This document shows, piece by piece, positions 1 to 11,761 of a DNA stretch of 64,000 nt (positions are counted from its first letter, which is position 1; each line of letters begins with the position of its first letter). Source of the DNA: Amoebophrya sp. A120 (taxonomy: Eukaryota > Sar > Dinophyceae > Syndiniales > Amoebophryaceae); assembly GCA_905178155.1 (NCBI GenBank), contig CAJINV010000015.1, positions 1 to 64,000 on the forward strand, read 5' to 3'. The notes below the pieces were generated by a model. That model was not told where the DNA came from. It saw only the letters and a program-made list of their open reading frames with translations, and searched no databases. Made by a program: the position numbers and the translations under genes.

Positions 1-53
1 AAAACCCTAAAACCCTAAAACCCTAAAACCCTAAAACCTAAACCCTAACCCTA
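1..53. repeat. Telomeric repeat, CCCTAAAA type
   Basis: Four to five head-to-tail copies of CCCTAAAA (TTTTAGGG on the G-rich strand) run from the first base, then degenerate to CCTAAA and CCCTAA units before the satellite begins. This marks the chromosome end, or the last telomeric bases kept by the assembly. Eight-base TTTTAGGG telomeres are known from some algae, whereas dinoflagellates are usually reported with TTTAGGG, so the extra T is worth noting. Confidence 0.93.
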
Positions 54-58
54 AATCC

Positions 59-3000
59 GAAAGCCAGACCCCAGGCAAGACACGCTCTGAGTCCGCCCCC
101 CCTGCCCGACAAGTCCCGTAGTACGGGACTTGTTCCGGAACACGACCTGAGTCCACTGACTTGCCTGGTTGGCTTCTGTGGGGTTCCTGAACCCCAAACC
201 CTGGCCCACTGATCTTCGAAAACGAGACCCGAGGCAAAACACGCTCTGACACCGCCGGCACCCCCAAACCCTGCCCGACAAGTCCCGTAGTACGGGACTT
301 GTGCCGAAACACGACCGGAGTCCATTGATTTGCCTGATTGGCTTCAATGGGGTTCCTTAACCCCAAACCCTGGCCCACTGATCTTCGAAAGAGAGACCTG
401 AGGCGAGACACGCTCTGAGTCCGCCGATATCCCCAAATCCTGCCCGACAAGTCCCGTAGTACGGGCCTTGTGCCGAAACACGACCCGTGTCCATTGATTT
501 GCTTGATTGGCTTCCGTGGGGTTCCTTAACCCCAAACCCGGGCCCAATGATCTCCGAAAGCCAGACCCCAGGCGAGACACGCTCTGAGTCCGCCGATATC
601 CCCAAACCCTGCCCGACAAATCCCGTAGTGCGGGACTTGTGCCGACACACGACCTGAGTCCATTGATTTGCTTCATTGGCTTCAATGGGGTTCCTGAACC
701 CCAAACCCTGGCCCGCTGATCTTCGAAAGCGAGACCTGAGACAAAACACGCTCTCAGTCCGCCGATAACCCCAAACCGTGCCCGACAAGTCCCGTAGTGC
801 GGGACTTGTGCCGAAACACGACCGGAGTCCATTGATTTGCTTGATTGGCTTCTGTGGGGTTCCTTAACCACAAACCCTGGGCCACTGATCTCCGAAAGCG
901 AGACTCCAGGCAAAGCACGCGCTGAGCCCGCCGATATCACCAAACCCTGCCCGACAAGTCCCGTAGTGCGGGACTTGTGCCGAAACACGAGCGGAGTCCA
1001 TTGATTTGCTTGATTGGCTTCTGTGGGGTTCCTTAACCACACACCCTGGGCCACTGATCTCCGAAAGCGAGACTCCAGGCAAAGCACGCGCTGAGCCCGC
1101 CGATATCACCAAACCCTGCCCGACAAGTCCCGTAGTGCGGGACTTGTGCCGAAACACGAGCGGAGTCCATTGATTTGCTTGATTGGCTTCTGTGGGGTTC
1201 CTTAACCACACACCCTGGGCCACTGATCTCCGAAAGCGAGACTCCAGGCAAAGCACGCGCTGAGCCCGCCGATATCACCAAACCCTGCCCGACAAGTCCC
1301 GTAGTGCGGGACTTGTGCCGAAACACGAGCGGAGTCCATTGATTTGCTTGATTGGCTTCTGTGGGGTTCCTTAACCACACACCCTGGGCCACTGATCTCC
1401 GAAAGCGAGACTCCAGGCAAAGCACGCGCTGAGCCCGCCGATATCACCAAACCCTGCCCGACAAGTCCCGTAGTGCGGGACTTGTGCCGAAACACGAGCG
1501 GAGTCCATTGATTTGCTTGATTGGCTTCTGTGGGGTTCCTTAACCACACACCCTGGGCCACTGATCTCCGAAAGCGAGACTCCAGGCAAAGCACGCGCTG
1601 AGCCCGCCGATATCACCAAACCCTGCCCGACAAGTCCCGTAGTGCGGGACTTGTGCCGAAACACGAGCGGAGTCCATTGATTTGCTTGATTGGCTTCTGT
1701 GGGGTTCCTTAACCACACACCCTGGGCCACTGATCTCCGAAAGCGAGACTCCAGGCAAAGCACGCGCTGAGCCCGCCGATATCACCAAACCCTGCCCGAC
1801 AAGTCCCGTAGTGCGGGACTTGTGCCGAAACACGAGCGGAGTCCATTGATTTGCTTGATTGGCTTCTGTGGGGTTCCTTAACCACACACCCTGGGCCACT
1901 GATCTCCGAAAGCGAGACTCCAGGCAAAGCACGCGCTGAGCCCGCCGATATCACCAAACCCTGCCCGACAAGTCCCGTAGTGCGGGACTTGTGCCGAAAC
2001 ACGAGCGGAGTCCATTGATTTGCTTGATTGGCTTCTGTGGGGTTCCTTAACCACACACCCTGGGCCACTGATCTCCGAAAGCGAGACTCCAGGCAAAGCA
2101 CGCGCTGAGCCCGCCGATATCACCAAACCCTGCCCGACAAGTCCCGTAGTGCGGGACTTGTGCCGAAACACGAGCGGAGTCCATTGATTTGCTTGATTGG
2201 CTTCTGTGGGGTTCCTTAACCACACACCCTGGGCCACTGATCTCCGAAAGCGAGACTCCAGGCAAAGCACGCGCTGAGCCCGCCGATATCACCAAACCCT
2301 GCCCGACAAGTCCCGTAGTGCGGGACTTGTGCCGAAACACGAGCGGAGTCCATTGATTTGCTTGATTGGCTTCTGTGGGGTTCCTTAACCACACACCCTG
2401 GGCCACTGATCTCCGAAAGCGAGACTCCAGGCAAAGCACGCGCTGAGCCCGCCGATATCACCAAACCCTGCCCGACAAGTCCCGTAGTGCGGGACTTGTG
2501 CCGAAACACGAGCGGAGTCCATTGATTTGCTTGATTGGCTTCTGTGGGGTTCCTTAACCACACACCCTGGGCCACTGATCTCCGAAAGCGAGACTCCAGG
2601 CAAAGCACGCGCTGAGCCCGCCGATATCACCAAACCCTGCCCGACAAGTCCCGTAGTGCGGGACTTGTGCCGAAACACGAGCGGAGTCCATTGATTTGCT
2701 TGATTGGCTTCTGTGGGGTTCCTTAACCACACACCCTGGGCCACTGATCTCCGAAAGCGAGACTCCAGGCAAAACACGCGCTGAGCCCGCCGATATCACC
2801 AAACCCTGCCCGACAAGTCCCGTAGTGCGGGACTTGTGCCGAAACACGACCGGACTCCATTGATTTGCCAGATTGGCTTCCGTGGGGTTCCTTAACCACA
2901 CACCCTGGGCCACTGATCTCCGAAAGCGAGACTCCAGGCAAAACACGCACTGAGCCCGCCGATATCACCAAACCCTGCCCGACAAGTCCCGTAGTGCGGG

Positions 3001-3828
3001 ACTTGTGCCGAAACACGACCGGACTCCATTGATTTGCCAGATTGGCTTCCGTGGGGTTCCTTAACCACACACCCTGGGCCACTGATCTCCGAAAGCGAGA
3101 CTCCAGGCAAAACACGCACTGAGCCCGCCGATATCACCAAACCCTGCCCGACAAGTCCCGTAGTGCGGGACTTGTGCCGAAACACGACCGGACTCCATTG
3201 ATTTGCCAGATTGGCTTCCGTGGGGTTCCTTAACCCGAAACCCTTGCCCACTGATCTTCGAAAGCAAGGCCTGAGGCAAAACACACTCTGAGTCCGCCGA
3301 TATCCCCAAACCCTGCCCGACAAGTCCCATAGTTCGGGACTGGTGCCAAAACACGACCCGAGTCCATTGATTTGCTTGATTGGCTTCTGTGGGGTTCGTA
3401 AACCCCAAACCCTGGCCCACTGATCCTCGAAAGCAAGGCCGGACGCGAGACACGCCCTGAGTCCGCCGATACCCCCAAACCCTGCCCGACAAGTCCCATA
3501 GTACGGGACTTATGCCGAAACACGACCGGAGTCCATTGATTTGCCTGATTGGCTTCCGTGGGGTTCCTTAACCCCAAACCCTGGCCCACTGATCTTCGAA
3601 AGCAAGACCTGAGGCAGAACACGCTCTGAGTCCGCCGATATCCCCAAACCCTGCCCGACAAGTCCCATAGTACGGGACTTGTGCCGAAACACGACCTGAG
3701 TCCATTGATTTGCTTGGTTGGCTTCTGTGGGGTTCGTTAACCCCAAACCCTGGCCCACTGATCTTCGAAAGCAAGACCCGACACAAAAGACGCCCTGAGT
3801 CCGCCGATACCCCCAAACCCTGCCCGAG
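59..3828. repeat. Subtelomeric tandem satellite A, 169-bp unit, about 22 copies
   Basis: The sequence repeats with a 169-bp period from the telomere to about 3828. Each unit has a hyphenated palindrome whose arms begin ACAAGTCCCG. In the first copies (109-133, 278-302) the arms extend to 12 nt around one central base. Each unit also has two AAACCCT words resembling the telomere repeat. Units from about 1033 to 2600 are essentially identical, while outer copies have diverged, which is typical of recent homogenisation by unequal exchange or gene conversion. Long ORFs of 130-143 codons recur at exactly 169-bp spacing because 169 is not a multiple of three and stops are rare in one strand; I do not regard them as genes. 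Confidence 0.95.
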
Positions 3829-5221
3829 GACTGGATATGGAGAATTCAATCGAGGATGAGAACTTGAGAATGAGAACTGATCGAGTGATGATCGTGAATC
3901 AATGCGACAAATTCAAAAGTGGGTGAATGTCGGATTTTTGCAGGCGGAAAAATGCAGACGCCTCTACTATTTTCACAACAATCTGCTACTATTTTCACAA
4001 CAGATAGTTCTACTTCGAGCCCCTCGGCAGGCTAAAATAAAAACTACTGGTCGCGCACTTCTCGGTCGTTTTTCTGTTTTCTCAAAGCAACGCTTTCACA
4101 TTCAAAAAAGAATACTGATCCTTTCATCAAAAGTAACAAAGAAAAAACTTGAGTTTCGGCGTAAGACAGACCTTTCGAGGCTCTGCAGCACACGTAACCC
4201 ACAGCCAGGTGGGCAGTAGCAAACCTTCAAAAAAAGTAAAAACAAAAAACAAAACTTTCGACAACAGCAGCACTTTAAGTCAGGAATCTCTTTCCACAGA
4301 GGCATCTTTTCTCAAAAACACGTTTGTTAGTCTCTGCGACCGCTTTTACTTTTCTCTTTCGCGAACCTTCCTCTGTTTTCTCGTTTAGCTTTCAACTACC
4401 AAGCAAGGCTTTTCAACATTTAGACTTTCCCTGTCGATTTCAACTTTTTTAGCAGCAAAGCTTTTTCATTTTCGTTCTACCAGGAAGTTCTGTTTTTCTC
4501 AAGAAAGAGCTCAAAGTGGCTCACTCTAACTGGTATTTTTATTGAAATAGCGCTAGCACACACGTGAGAAGAAAACCTTCGCCCGGATTCCGTGTATCCA
4601 TTACCAACAACAACAACAATCTGTCCCGATGCTTATTGTAGAGGAGAAACAACGCAAAGAGATTCTGAATCTGGATCGCAATAGTGATGCTTTCGAGAAA
4701 TTTTTTCATTGTTTATTGGCGTGCCTGTACTCAAATGCAGGTCGTGTGATATCTACAGCCTGTGTCTGCGACTTCAGTACTGTCTATGTTCTGAAGACGA
4801 GTTTGTGGCAAGTGGGTTCTTCCAGAAGCGTACGCCCCACGAACAATCAGAAGCGTACGCCCCACGAACAATCAGACGAAAACAGGGAAGCGGTGCGAGT
4901 AGCCGCCGAAATGAGGTGTTCTACGAAAAACCGGAGGGCAAAACAGTGGCCCCCAACGAGGAAACTTTGAAAGATTCTGACGTTGCCCACAAAGAGGTCC
5001 TCAGCAAGACACTTGTTTCGGAGCAGGAAAATAAACACGCTTTTCGACGTGGGGAGTTGATACTATTTGTGTTTTGCAAGTATCTTGGAATTTTTCTACA
5101 GTGCAAAAGATCCGACGCTTGTAACAACAAAGCGCACGCTCACTATAATTTTTCCCTAGGACTGCAGTGCTTCGACTGAAAAACTGGTCTTCTCAGAATC
5201 TGCAGACAAACAAGTCAGCTG
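3829..5221. other. Satellite-proximal region without a convincing gene
   Basis: This stretch is AT-richer and non-repetitive. Plus-strand ORFs at 3902-4219 and 4629-5179 show no recognisable domain, no likely introns and no low-complexity pattern like the real genes, so I leave them uncalled. It is probably the downstream flank of the SET-domain gene. Confidence 0.5.
4824..4873. repeat. 25-bp direct tandem duplication
   Basis: Two exact adjacent copies of a 25-bp unit beginning AGAAGCGTACGCCCC lie at 4824-4848 and 4849-4873. The extra copy shifts any overlapping frame by one base, which argues against the overlapping plus-strand ORFs being coding. Confidence 0.85.
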
Positions 5222-6944
5222 CTAAAAGAGTTCTGCATGCGCACACAGATCTGCATGCAGACACTTAATCAAATTCAGCTGTGGCCAGAAGCGGGTCTCC
5301 AGCATTTTCCGATACGGTTCCATTCGCTGTCGCCAGGCTTCACACCGGCTTCTGGTCAATCCTACATCGGTTTTGCCGGTCAATGCAGGATCGCAGAAGC
5401 TGAACGTCGTGGCAAGTAACTCGTTCTCGGTGTTTTGCGATCCGGAGTTGCCGCTTTGGAAGGATTCCGGCGTTATTAGCTTTCTACTCAGTTGCAGTCC
5501 CGCCTTGATTCGCTGCTGCTCAGTGAACGTTTTCGGTGCAAAGTAGTTGAACAGTATCTCCTCCCCAGGCAATATGGTTTGCGTTGCCCGCGCGGCCTCG
5601 GCACCGATCGGATTACTCCTCGTCGCCTCGAAACCCGCCCACTCCGCATTGGTGTGATGGAGGTCATGATTGGCCATGTCGATGAAGGGGATGATGGCGA
5701 CTTTGTTGCGCTCGGAAAACATCGGGATGGCGCGCTGGTCTAGGAGGATGTGAGCGCGTTGTATGCAAAAGAAAAGTTTGGCCCTTCTAAGAATGAAGTG
5801 CTGACGTCTGCCATACAGAAGTGGTCTACGGAACAAGTTTTTCGGAGAGGTTGACAATTTGCAGCATAGTCATTCATCCTCACACATGCGCTGCTCCATA
5901 CTGATTCGTAGGCCCCTACGTCTCCAGATTTCAGGCGTTGCATGCCGTACATGGGCAGGCAAAGACGGAAGACTCGGACAAACTACTACGAAAATGGGGC
6001 AAAACAGTTCTCGTCGTACGCAACAGTGCGTCGTCCGGCATCGGAATGTCTTGCCGCTCCGAATGCGGTCGGGGTCCCGCCACAGAAGAAGAGGCGTCTT
6101 GCTTTTCGTATTTCTGCCTCGCCATGTTCTTCTGTCGATCGAGCGCCTGCGCAAAAGTGACCGAGAAGGACTGGATGTTCTTCAGGATCGACTCGGGAAG
6201 CCGCCACAGGCCTTGAAACTCTTCCAGCGATGGTAAAAAGTTCGCGTAGTCCAGAAACGAGGTTTTGTCTTGCTTCGTAGCTGATTTACGTTTGCAGGCA
6301 GACGAGGCGATCAGTGCCGGCGGTTGCGTGGAATTCATTTGCGCCGTACCATTTGTCTTCTGGGGATCTTCAGTGGGCACTGCAGATGTTGAGGTGACGC
6401 CACCGGTGTCTTCAATGTCGAAGCACTTCTCTTCATGTCCGAGCACCGAGAGCGTATCTCCATCCGCTGCTGTCGTATGCTCCCCCGCGGCGTCAGGTGT
6501 GTTTTTTCGTAGCTCGTCTGCTGCCAGGAGCGTTTCCGCAAAACCGTGAACGCAGGACGGCACGCTCCGTGCGGGGCAAGGAAACAGCAAATCTTGCGGG
6601 ATAACGGCAATAATGTCGTTCTTTTCGATCTTCACCCTGGCAAACAGACCGCGAATATTCGCGCTGTTCTTCCTAGTGCCGACATACACCTTTGTCAAAT
6701 TCGTTCGCGGATAGTCGCGCTCATACTGTCGGGCCAGTTGCTCAAAAGCCAATAATGCTTTTCCTTGAGCTGTTTGCTCCCCTCCTTGGGCGGGATTTTT
6801 AATGAACAAGTCTGCACGTAGTGCAGGAGTTGGCATCGCGGAAAATTCCTCGGCGGAAGCAAAGACCACGATATGGGCCAGAAAAGTACTGACCTGCCAG
6901 CACTGCCAAGAGGCGACTACGAGACGGAGCAAATACGCCGTCAT
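5222..6944 (-). CDS. SET-domain protein lysine methyltransferase-like (LSMT/SETD3 type)
   Basis: Two exons (6944 to about 5935, and about 5790 to 5222) encode roughly 540 residues. The N-terminus is hydrophobic (MTAYLLRLVVASWQCW...) and could be a signal peptide. Near residue 100 the RGLFARVKIEKNDIIAVIP segment fits the SET-I start (RG.fA....G..l..vP). The second exon has IPFIDMANHD, the family P..D..NH signature that contacts S-adenosylmethionine, and then GEEILFNYF, the equivalent of the usual GEE.f..YG with Phe in place of Gly. The order matches the split SET domains of the Rubisco-LSMT/SETD3 group, with about 130 residues of low-complexity insert between. The intron of about 150 bp has GT and AG candidates, but I could not fix the exact junction. 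This is the telomere-most gene. Substrate unknown. Confidence 0.82.
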
Positions 6945-7356
6945 TTTGTTTTTCCTCGCTAAAGAGGCTCCGAAGCCACAAAAGTGTACATTTTTGGCAA
7001 AAGCGTCAAGCTGAAATTCGATCTATCTGCAAAAAAAAAAATCGGTCGCCCTTGCGAGAATGTGCTTGCGCACCTTTACTATATCTAAGGTGTGCCCGGG
7101 GGTTTGAGAAGTCGCTTCGCATGGCGAAAGCAGTTCGTTGTGCCAGACTAGTGATGTCTAAGGAACACAAAATCAGACCGCTTGTAGAACCATTACACGT
7201 GGCAGTGCGCAGAGCTTTGCACACCAACTGATGCGTGTTTCTACACGACTCTGGACTGGGTCTTTTGAGTCAACAAGAACCACAGAACAAAAGACAACTT
7301 GGCAAATGCGTGTAAGAACAGATGATAAGTACTCGTATAGAGGACAGCGATCTACT
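6945..7356. other. Short intergenic spacer
   Basis: About 410 bp separate the TBC gene stop from the SET gene start. I see no coding signal; it must hold the 3' end of one transcript and the 5' region of the next. Confidence 0.5.
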
Positions 7357-10300
7357 CTACTCGTCCGGCCACAAGAAGTTTTGTATCAACGGCAGAACCT
7401 TCAAATGACTGACGTCGGCGAAAATGACTTCGATGTCTTCCAGAGACTTTGCATTCACAATGAGTTTCTCCTTGAAAGCGAAGATTGCAGCTGCGAGTAC
7501 CGCGAAGATTTCCGTTGATTCGTACCCGAGAACGAGCTATGGAAGGAGAATTTGTCATGCGTTGTTCACTTCATCGAGTCAGTCGCTGTAGTACGAGAAG
7601 GTCGGCGAGCACCTCCCTCATTATGCTTTCAGAGGGTCTACTCTTCACAGTGCTCTTGCCGCTAGAGCAAAGATTTCCACAAGGCAACATTTCCATGACA
7701 GATGACTCCGCTCTGCATCACAGAATGATCATGTCGAAAATACACCCAAATTTTTCCTCATTTGCATACCCGATCCCACAGGTACAACACCTCGTCCGTG
7801 TGCAAAAATCCCACGAAGCCCTTCACTATCCAAGGAAGCACGATTTTCAGCGCCAGTGCGGAGGCTTGGTGGAGTTCGGCAGCCGTTGGTGCGTGCGTAA
7901 CGTTTGGGTTGTTCCGCGAATTGCTTGCGGTGCTGCTGTTGTGTGCCCCATGCTGCCCACCTTGCCCTGCAGTACAGCTCGCGCTCCCGATTTTCATCAG
8001 GTTGTGCGCCGCGAAGGGGCAGGCGAAGCAAAACAGCGTTTCGAACAGAGAAAGCAGTGGGAGCAACGTCCCGCGCTCCATGCTGATGGTGTGGAGCTTG
8101 CACAAGTGCCGACAGTAGAAGGCCTGGTACAGCGGGTACACGATATAACACAATAAACGCCCCCAAACAAAATAAAACTGGTTTCGCTATGGGCAGCAGG
8201 GCACTTCCGCATTCCAACTTTCCAAGTGCTAGAGCTATCAGGCGGTCATCTGTCGCGTGTTGACTCTTCTCCCAGGTGGTGACTGTTTGGCATATCGCGC
8301 CAGGCCACTGCACAACCCTAACTACTTAAGCTAGCGCTGCGCCCCCGTCGGCCCGACGCCGACCAAGCTAAACGGTTCTCCCTACGCCGAGGGCCGCGCG
8401 GAGGTGCGGCGGCTGATGCGGTGCCCAGCTTTTCAACTGGGCCCGCGCCGGGCTTTTGCGGTTTCTGGCGCTGGAGGAACACTCGAAAAGACGCGGGCTG
8501 CCACTTCGCAAAGATGGCTCGCGAGGCTTCGAAAAGCTGTAGCCACAGCTGCGCCGCACGCAGCTGTCTCGGGCCCGGGCCGAAAACGAGGCACGGCACG
8601 AAGACGGGCAGGCCCCCCCTTGTGCCCGCCAGGATACCAAACCCGGCTCAAACGCCCGCGCGCCGCGGAAACAAGCAGGCAACGCATGGGTGAAGCGCAA
8701 CAGGTCCGCTTCTGCACGGTCTCCCCCGCGAGTTGCCTACCAGGCCCCCGTGGGCAAGAAAGAAAGTGCGCGTCCTCGCCGTCGCCACCTAGTCAAAAAG
8801 TGCGCGTCCTCGGCGAAGCCGCTACTTCCTACCCGCCTTTTCCTCCGCCTTCCCCACCAACTCCTACACACAAGGAGAAGCGATTGCCTTTACTTGACAC
8901 TGCGCCCGCCTGCGCTGCACGCCTCTACACTGATCCCTTCACCCCCGCAGAGCAGGATGCGACTTCGGCCCCAATGGCCCTAAGCACTCAGGCGACTTAC
9001 AGCCGCCGCCCCTCCTGCGCAGCACAGCTTGAGCCAGTGGCCCGGAGCAATTTTGGTGTGCCAGACTCTCCTGGCTTTCTGTTGCGCAATGCTAGCGCGC
9101 AACGAGCAGCGACGCGATCCGGGGAAGAGGCGCAACGCGCATTCTGGTGGTGCGCGAGACAGAAGGGGGTCGCTTACTCAAGGCCCAATCGCCCAAGACG
9201 GTCGTCTGGAAGGATTTTCACCGCTGCCACCTGGCCGGCGCCACGCCACTCATGCTCATCCGCATGGAGCGACACGCACGGCATAAAACGTCTAAGCTTT
9301 GCTGGCCATAGGTTATTTCGTTCAGGGCCGACAGTAGAAGGCCTGGTACAGCGGGTACACGTCCTCCATCTTCATCGACAGGTAGCAGAACGGCGCCGCG
9401 TACGCGGAAAACCCCTGGAACGGCACGATACCGGAGGGGGGGATTTTTTGCAGCTTGCTCTGTTCCTGTTCCACTTTGGATTTCTCGCGGTAGTTGGAAG
9501 AAGTTGATGTGTGGTGAAAACTGCCCGTGGACGAGGAGGAGGCTGCGTAACTGCTCGCCGAATTGCTGAAGCTTTCCGGCTTGTAGCAAGGCAACAGATG
9601 CGTCGTCGGTGCCAGGAACGGAATTTGGGGCGTCACCACACAGTCGTCGAACACAGACGGGTCGCGGGTTAGGACTTTCACCAAATTTTCCATCAGCTCG
9701 TCAAAGGGAAAAAAATGCGGGTCGGATCCGCCGTTCTCACTGACGTCCAGCTTCAGCACGTCGTCGACCACCCACTCCGTGTGCTTCAGCAAGGATCGCG
9801 CGATGTTTTTCACCCAGTTTTTCTTCCGCGTGAACTCTTCCGGAATCGGCAACAGGGCGTTCTTCCAAAGCTTGTAGCGCAGGCCCGCGGGACAACCAGT
9901 GCGGGAGAATTTGAGGAAGTCAACAGCGTAGTTGCTCGTCGCTGGTTGTGAACTTGTGCCGGACGAAGGCTTCGAGCGGGTATTAGGACGAAGGGGTTTG
10001 AGCCAAGGCAAGAGATTTATTTGAGTGGTCTTCACAGAACCGACCCAGTAACAGGATCCATGGGATGCATCTACTTCTACACGTCACTGTTACTTTGGCT
10101 TCTAGACAGCACTACACGATTCCAATTCTGACTCAAAACCCTTTTTTTTCTTCGATAGCTTGAGGACGAGGATTTTTTGCTTGGGGAGGACAGCCCGCCC
10201 TGATTTGCGCTGCTTTCCGTCGGATGAAGCAGCTCCTGAGCCTCCGCGTACTTCTGCGATATGGCGTTCTCGATGTACTCATTTTCCTGCTGCAGTTTTG

Positions 10301-11761
10301 AGAGACCGCTTCCGCCGCCCCCGGCACAGGCCGCGATCTCGTCATCCAAATCGCTAAACAATGGATTACGGTACTGAGGTTTGATTTGATTTTTTTTTTT
10401 GAGATAAAGCCATCACTTCTTGCAACCAGTGCATGACACATTCCTGTAGTTTCCAACAGAAAGAATTATCGTGCGACACAACAAGCAAACATTCAAGAAC
10501 TTTACCGGGAAATCGTCTGCCCCAAGATTTATCAGCGGATTTATCCTACTCGCGGCCATGGAGCTGCTCAAATTGCCTGCTTCATCAGCACAATTCGTTC
10601 CGGGCATTAGTTCCGCGAAGTTTTTCCTCAAATCCGAGAACGACGGTACGTACAGCTGCGCCGGCAGGTGCAGCCAGTGCAGATCGGTATGCGGCGGCCC
10701 GCGGTTCGTCAGCATGTGAAACAAGTCTTTGAGCTCCGCGACGTACCGCGTCTTGACGCAGACTTCTTGGTCGTCCGTCGAGGAAAACAGGTTCGCAACC
10801 GTCTGCGCCTTCAGGGTTGGCGGCAGGTCGTCGGTTTTGGACATCTGCGAAATCGCGTTCACGTTCTCCATCACAGAACTCGGGGTCTGCTGATCAGACG
10901 TTCGATCGGATAAATTGCTGTTGTTCAGGAACGACGAATTGTTTCCGGGCTTCACATCGGCGCTGCTGGTGCTCGCAATGGTCAAATCGCGGAAGAACGG
11001 CTGCTTTTGCTCCTGCGCAAGCGCCTTCAGCTCCCGCAGTAGGGTTTCGCTCCACTGCTGGTACAGAATTTCGATCACGTTCAGGCTGCAGGGATGCAGT
11101 ATGGAATTATTCCCGATCGATATCAGAGAAAATAAAGGCCCAACGCAAGAATTCGAGTCGCGAAAATAGTTATACTTGTATGTAGAACTAGAAGGCTTAC
11201 AACCTCGTTATTTTTGCACGATTATTGACAAATGCTTCCCGTAGAGGGAAATCGCCCGGTACTTACTATTCGCAACTTTCCTACATAGAAAAAGACCACA
11301 CAGACGCTCCAACTACTGCGAAGGGTAGTTCTTTCTCACCCCATACTTGGTGGGATCGGATATTCCGGGCAAAAGATGTTCCGGTACACGTGGCGGTCCT
11401 TGTTGAGCCGCATCATTTTGGTGTACGTGAAATTCCGCACCTTGTTTCGAATCAGCGGCAGTGCGGGTGCGACCAGTGCCTGCGAGTCCATTTTCTTTAT
11501 CTCTGCCATGGTGACATCGCCGGAGGAATTGTCTTCGGGTTTCTGCTTCGGATTCGCTGCCTCCGCCCCCGAACTGCTTGCTGAAAACCAATTTCCACGA
11601 AAAGGCTCGTGCCTGTACACCTGCGCCAGCAGCTTCTCCTGGGCGTGCTTCTTCGCCAGCCAGAAAGTCTCGTCCCGCTGCAGGTCACTGCAAATCGAGC
11701 TGACATCCTGCTCTTTCAGGACCTTCTGGTGGAAGATGGAAAGTCCGTTACTCAGCGCCAT
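7357..11761 (-). CDS. TBC-domain protein (Rab GTPase-activating), TBC1D19-like
   Basis: Exons: 11761-11340, 11085-10506, 10373 to about 10140, about 10060 to 9327, 8142-7770 and 7536-7357. Four of the introns have clean GT-AG ends in matching phase. The N-terminal part contains IEILYQQWSETLLRELK. The TBC core follows: GCPAGLRYKLWKNAL, then VYPLYQAFYCRHLCKLHTIS, and EVLYLWDRV joined to LVLGYESTEIFAVLAAAIF, close to the C-terminal TBC motif of TBC1D19 proteins. The protein ends KVLPLIQNFLWPDE. TBC domains stimulate GTP hydrolysis by Rab proteins in membrane traffic using Arg and Gln fingers; I did not identify these with certainty. The intron at 8143-9326 is unusual (separate entry). The short intron between exons 3 and 4 is not resolved. 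Confidence 0.82.
8108..9361. mobile_element. 1.2-kb GC-rich insertion acting as an intron, flanked by 35-bp direct repeats
   Basis: A 35-bp exonic sequence coding for VYPLYQAFYCR occurs at 8108-8142 and again, identical, at 9327-9361, offset 1219 bp. The TBC protein needs this segment only once, and both copies are in the same frame, so removing one copy plus the 1184 bp between them gives an uninterrupted TBC domain. A GT-AG alternative inside the repeats is also in frame but would delete VYPLYQ. The insert is much richer in GC than the flanking DNA, contains a short internal repeat of GTGCGCGTCCTCG (8767 and 8801 areas), and has no recognised coding region. The repeat is far longer than the 5 bp of the introners, so this arose by another route such as segmental duplication or repair. 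Confidence 0.75.

Noticed and set aside
38-3849. Dozens of 130-143-codon minus-strand ORFs in the first 3.8 kb
   Set aside because: They recur every 169 bp with the satellite, in shifting frames, and reflect repeat phase rather than genes.
8404-9507. 367-codon plus-strand ORF
   Set aside because: It lies in the GC-rich insert where stops are rare, runs antisense through the 9327-9361 repeat into TBC coding sequence, and is Arg/Ala/Pro-rich without domains.
9995-10015. GAGCCAAGG resembling the complement of the dinoflagellate spliced-leader end
   Set aside because: Only partial match and it lies inside the TBC coding exon (PWLKPLRP).
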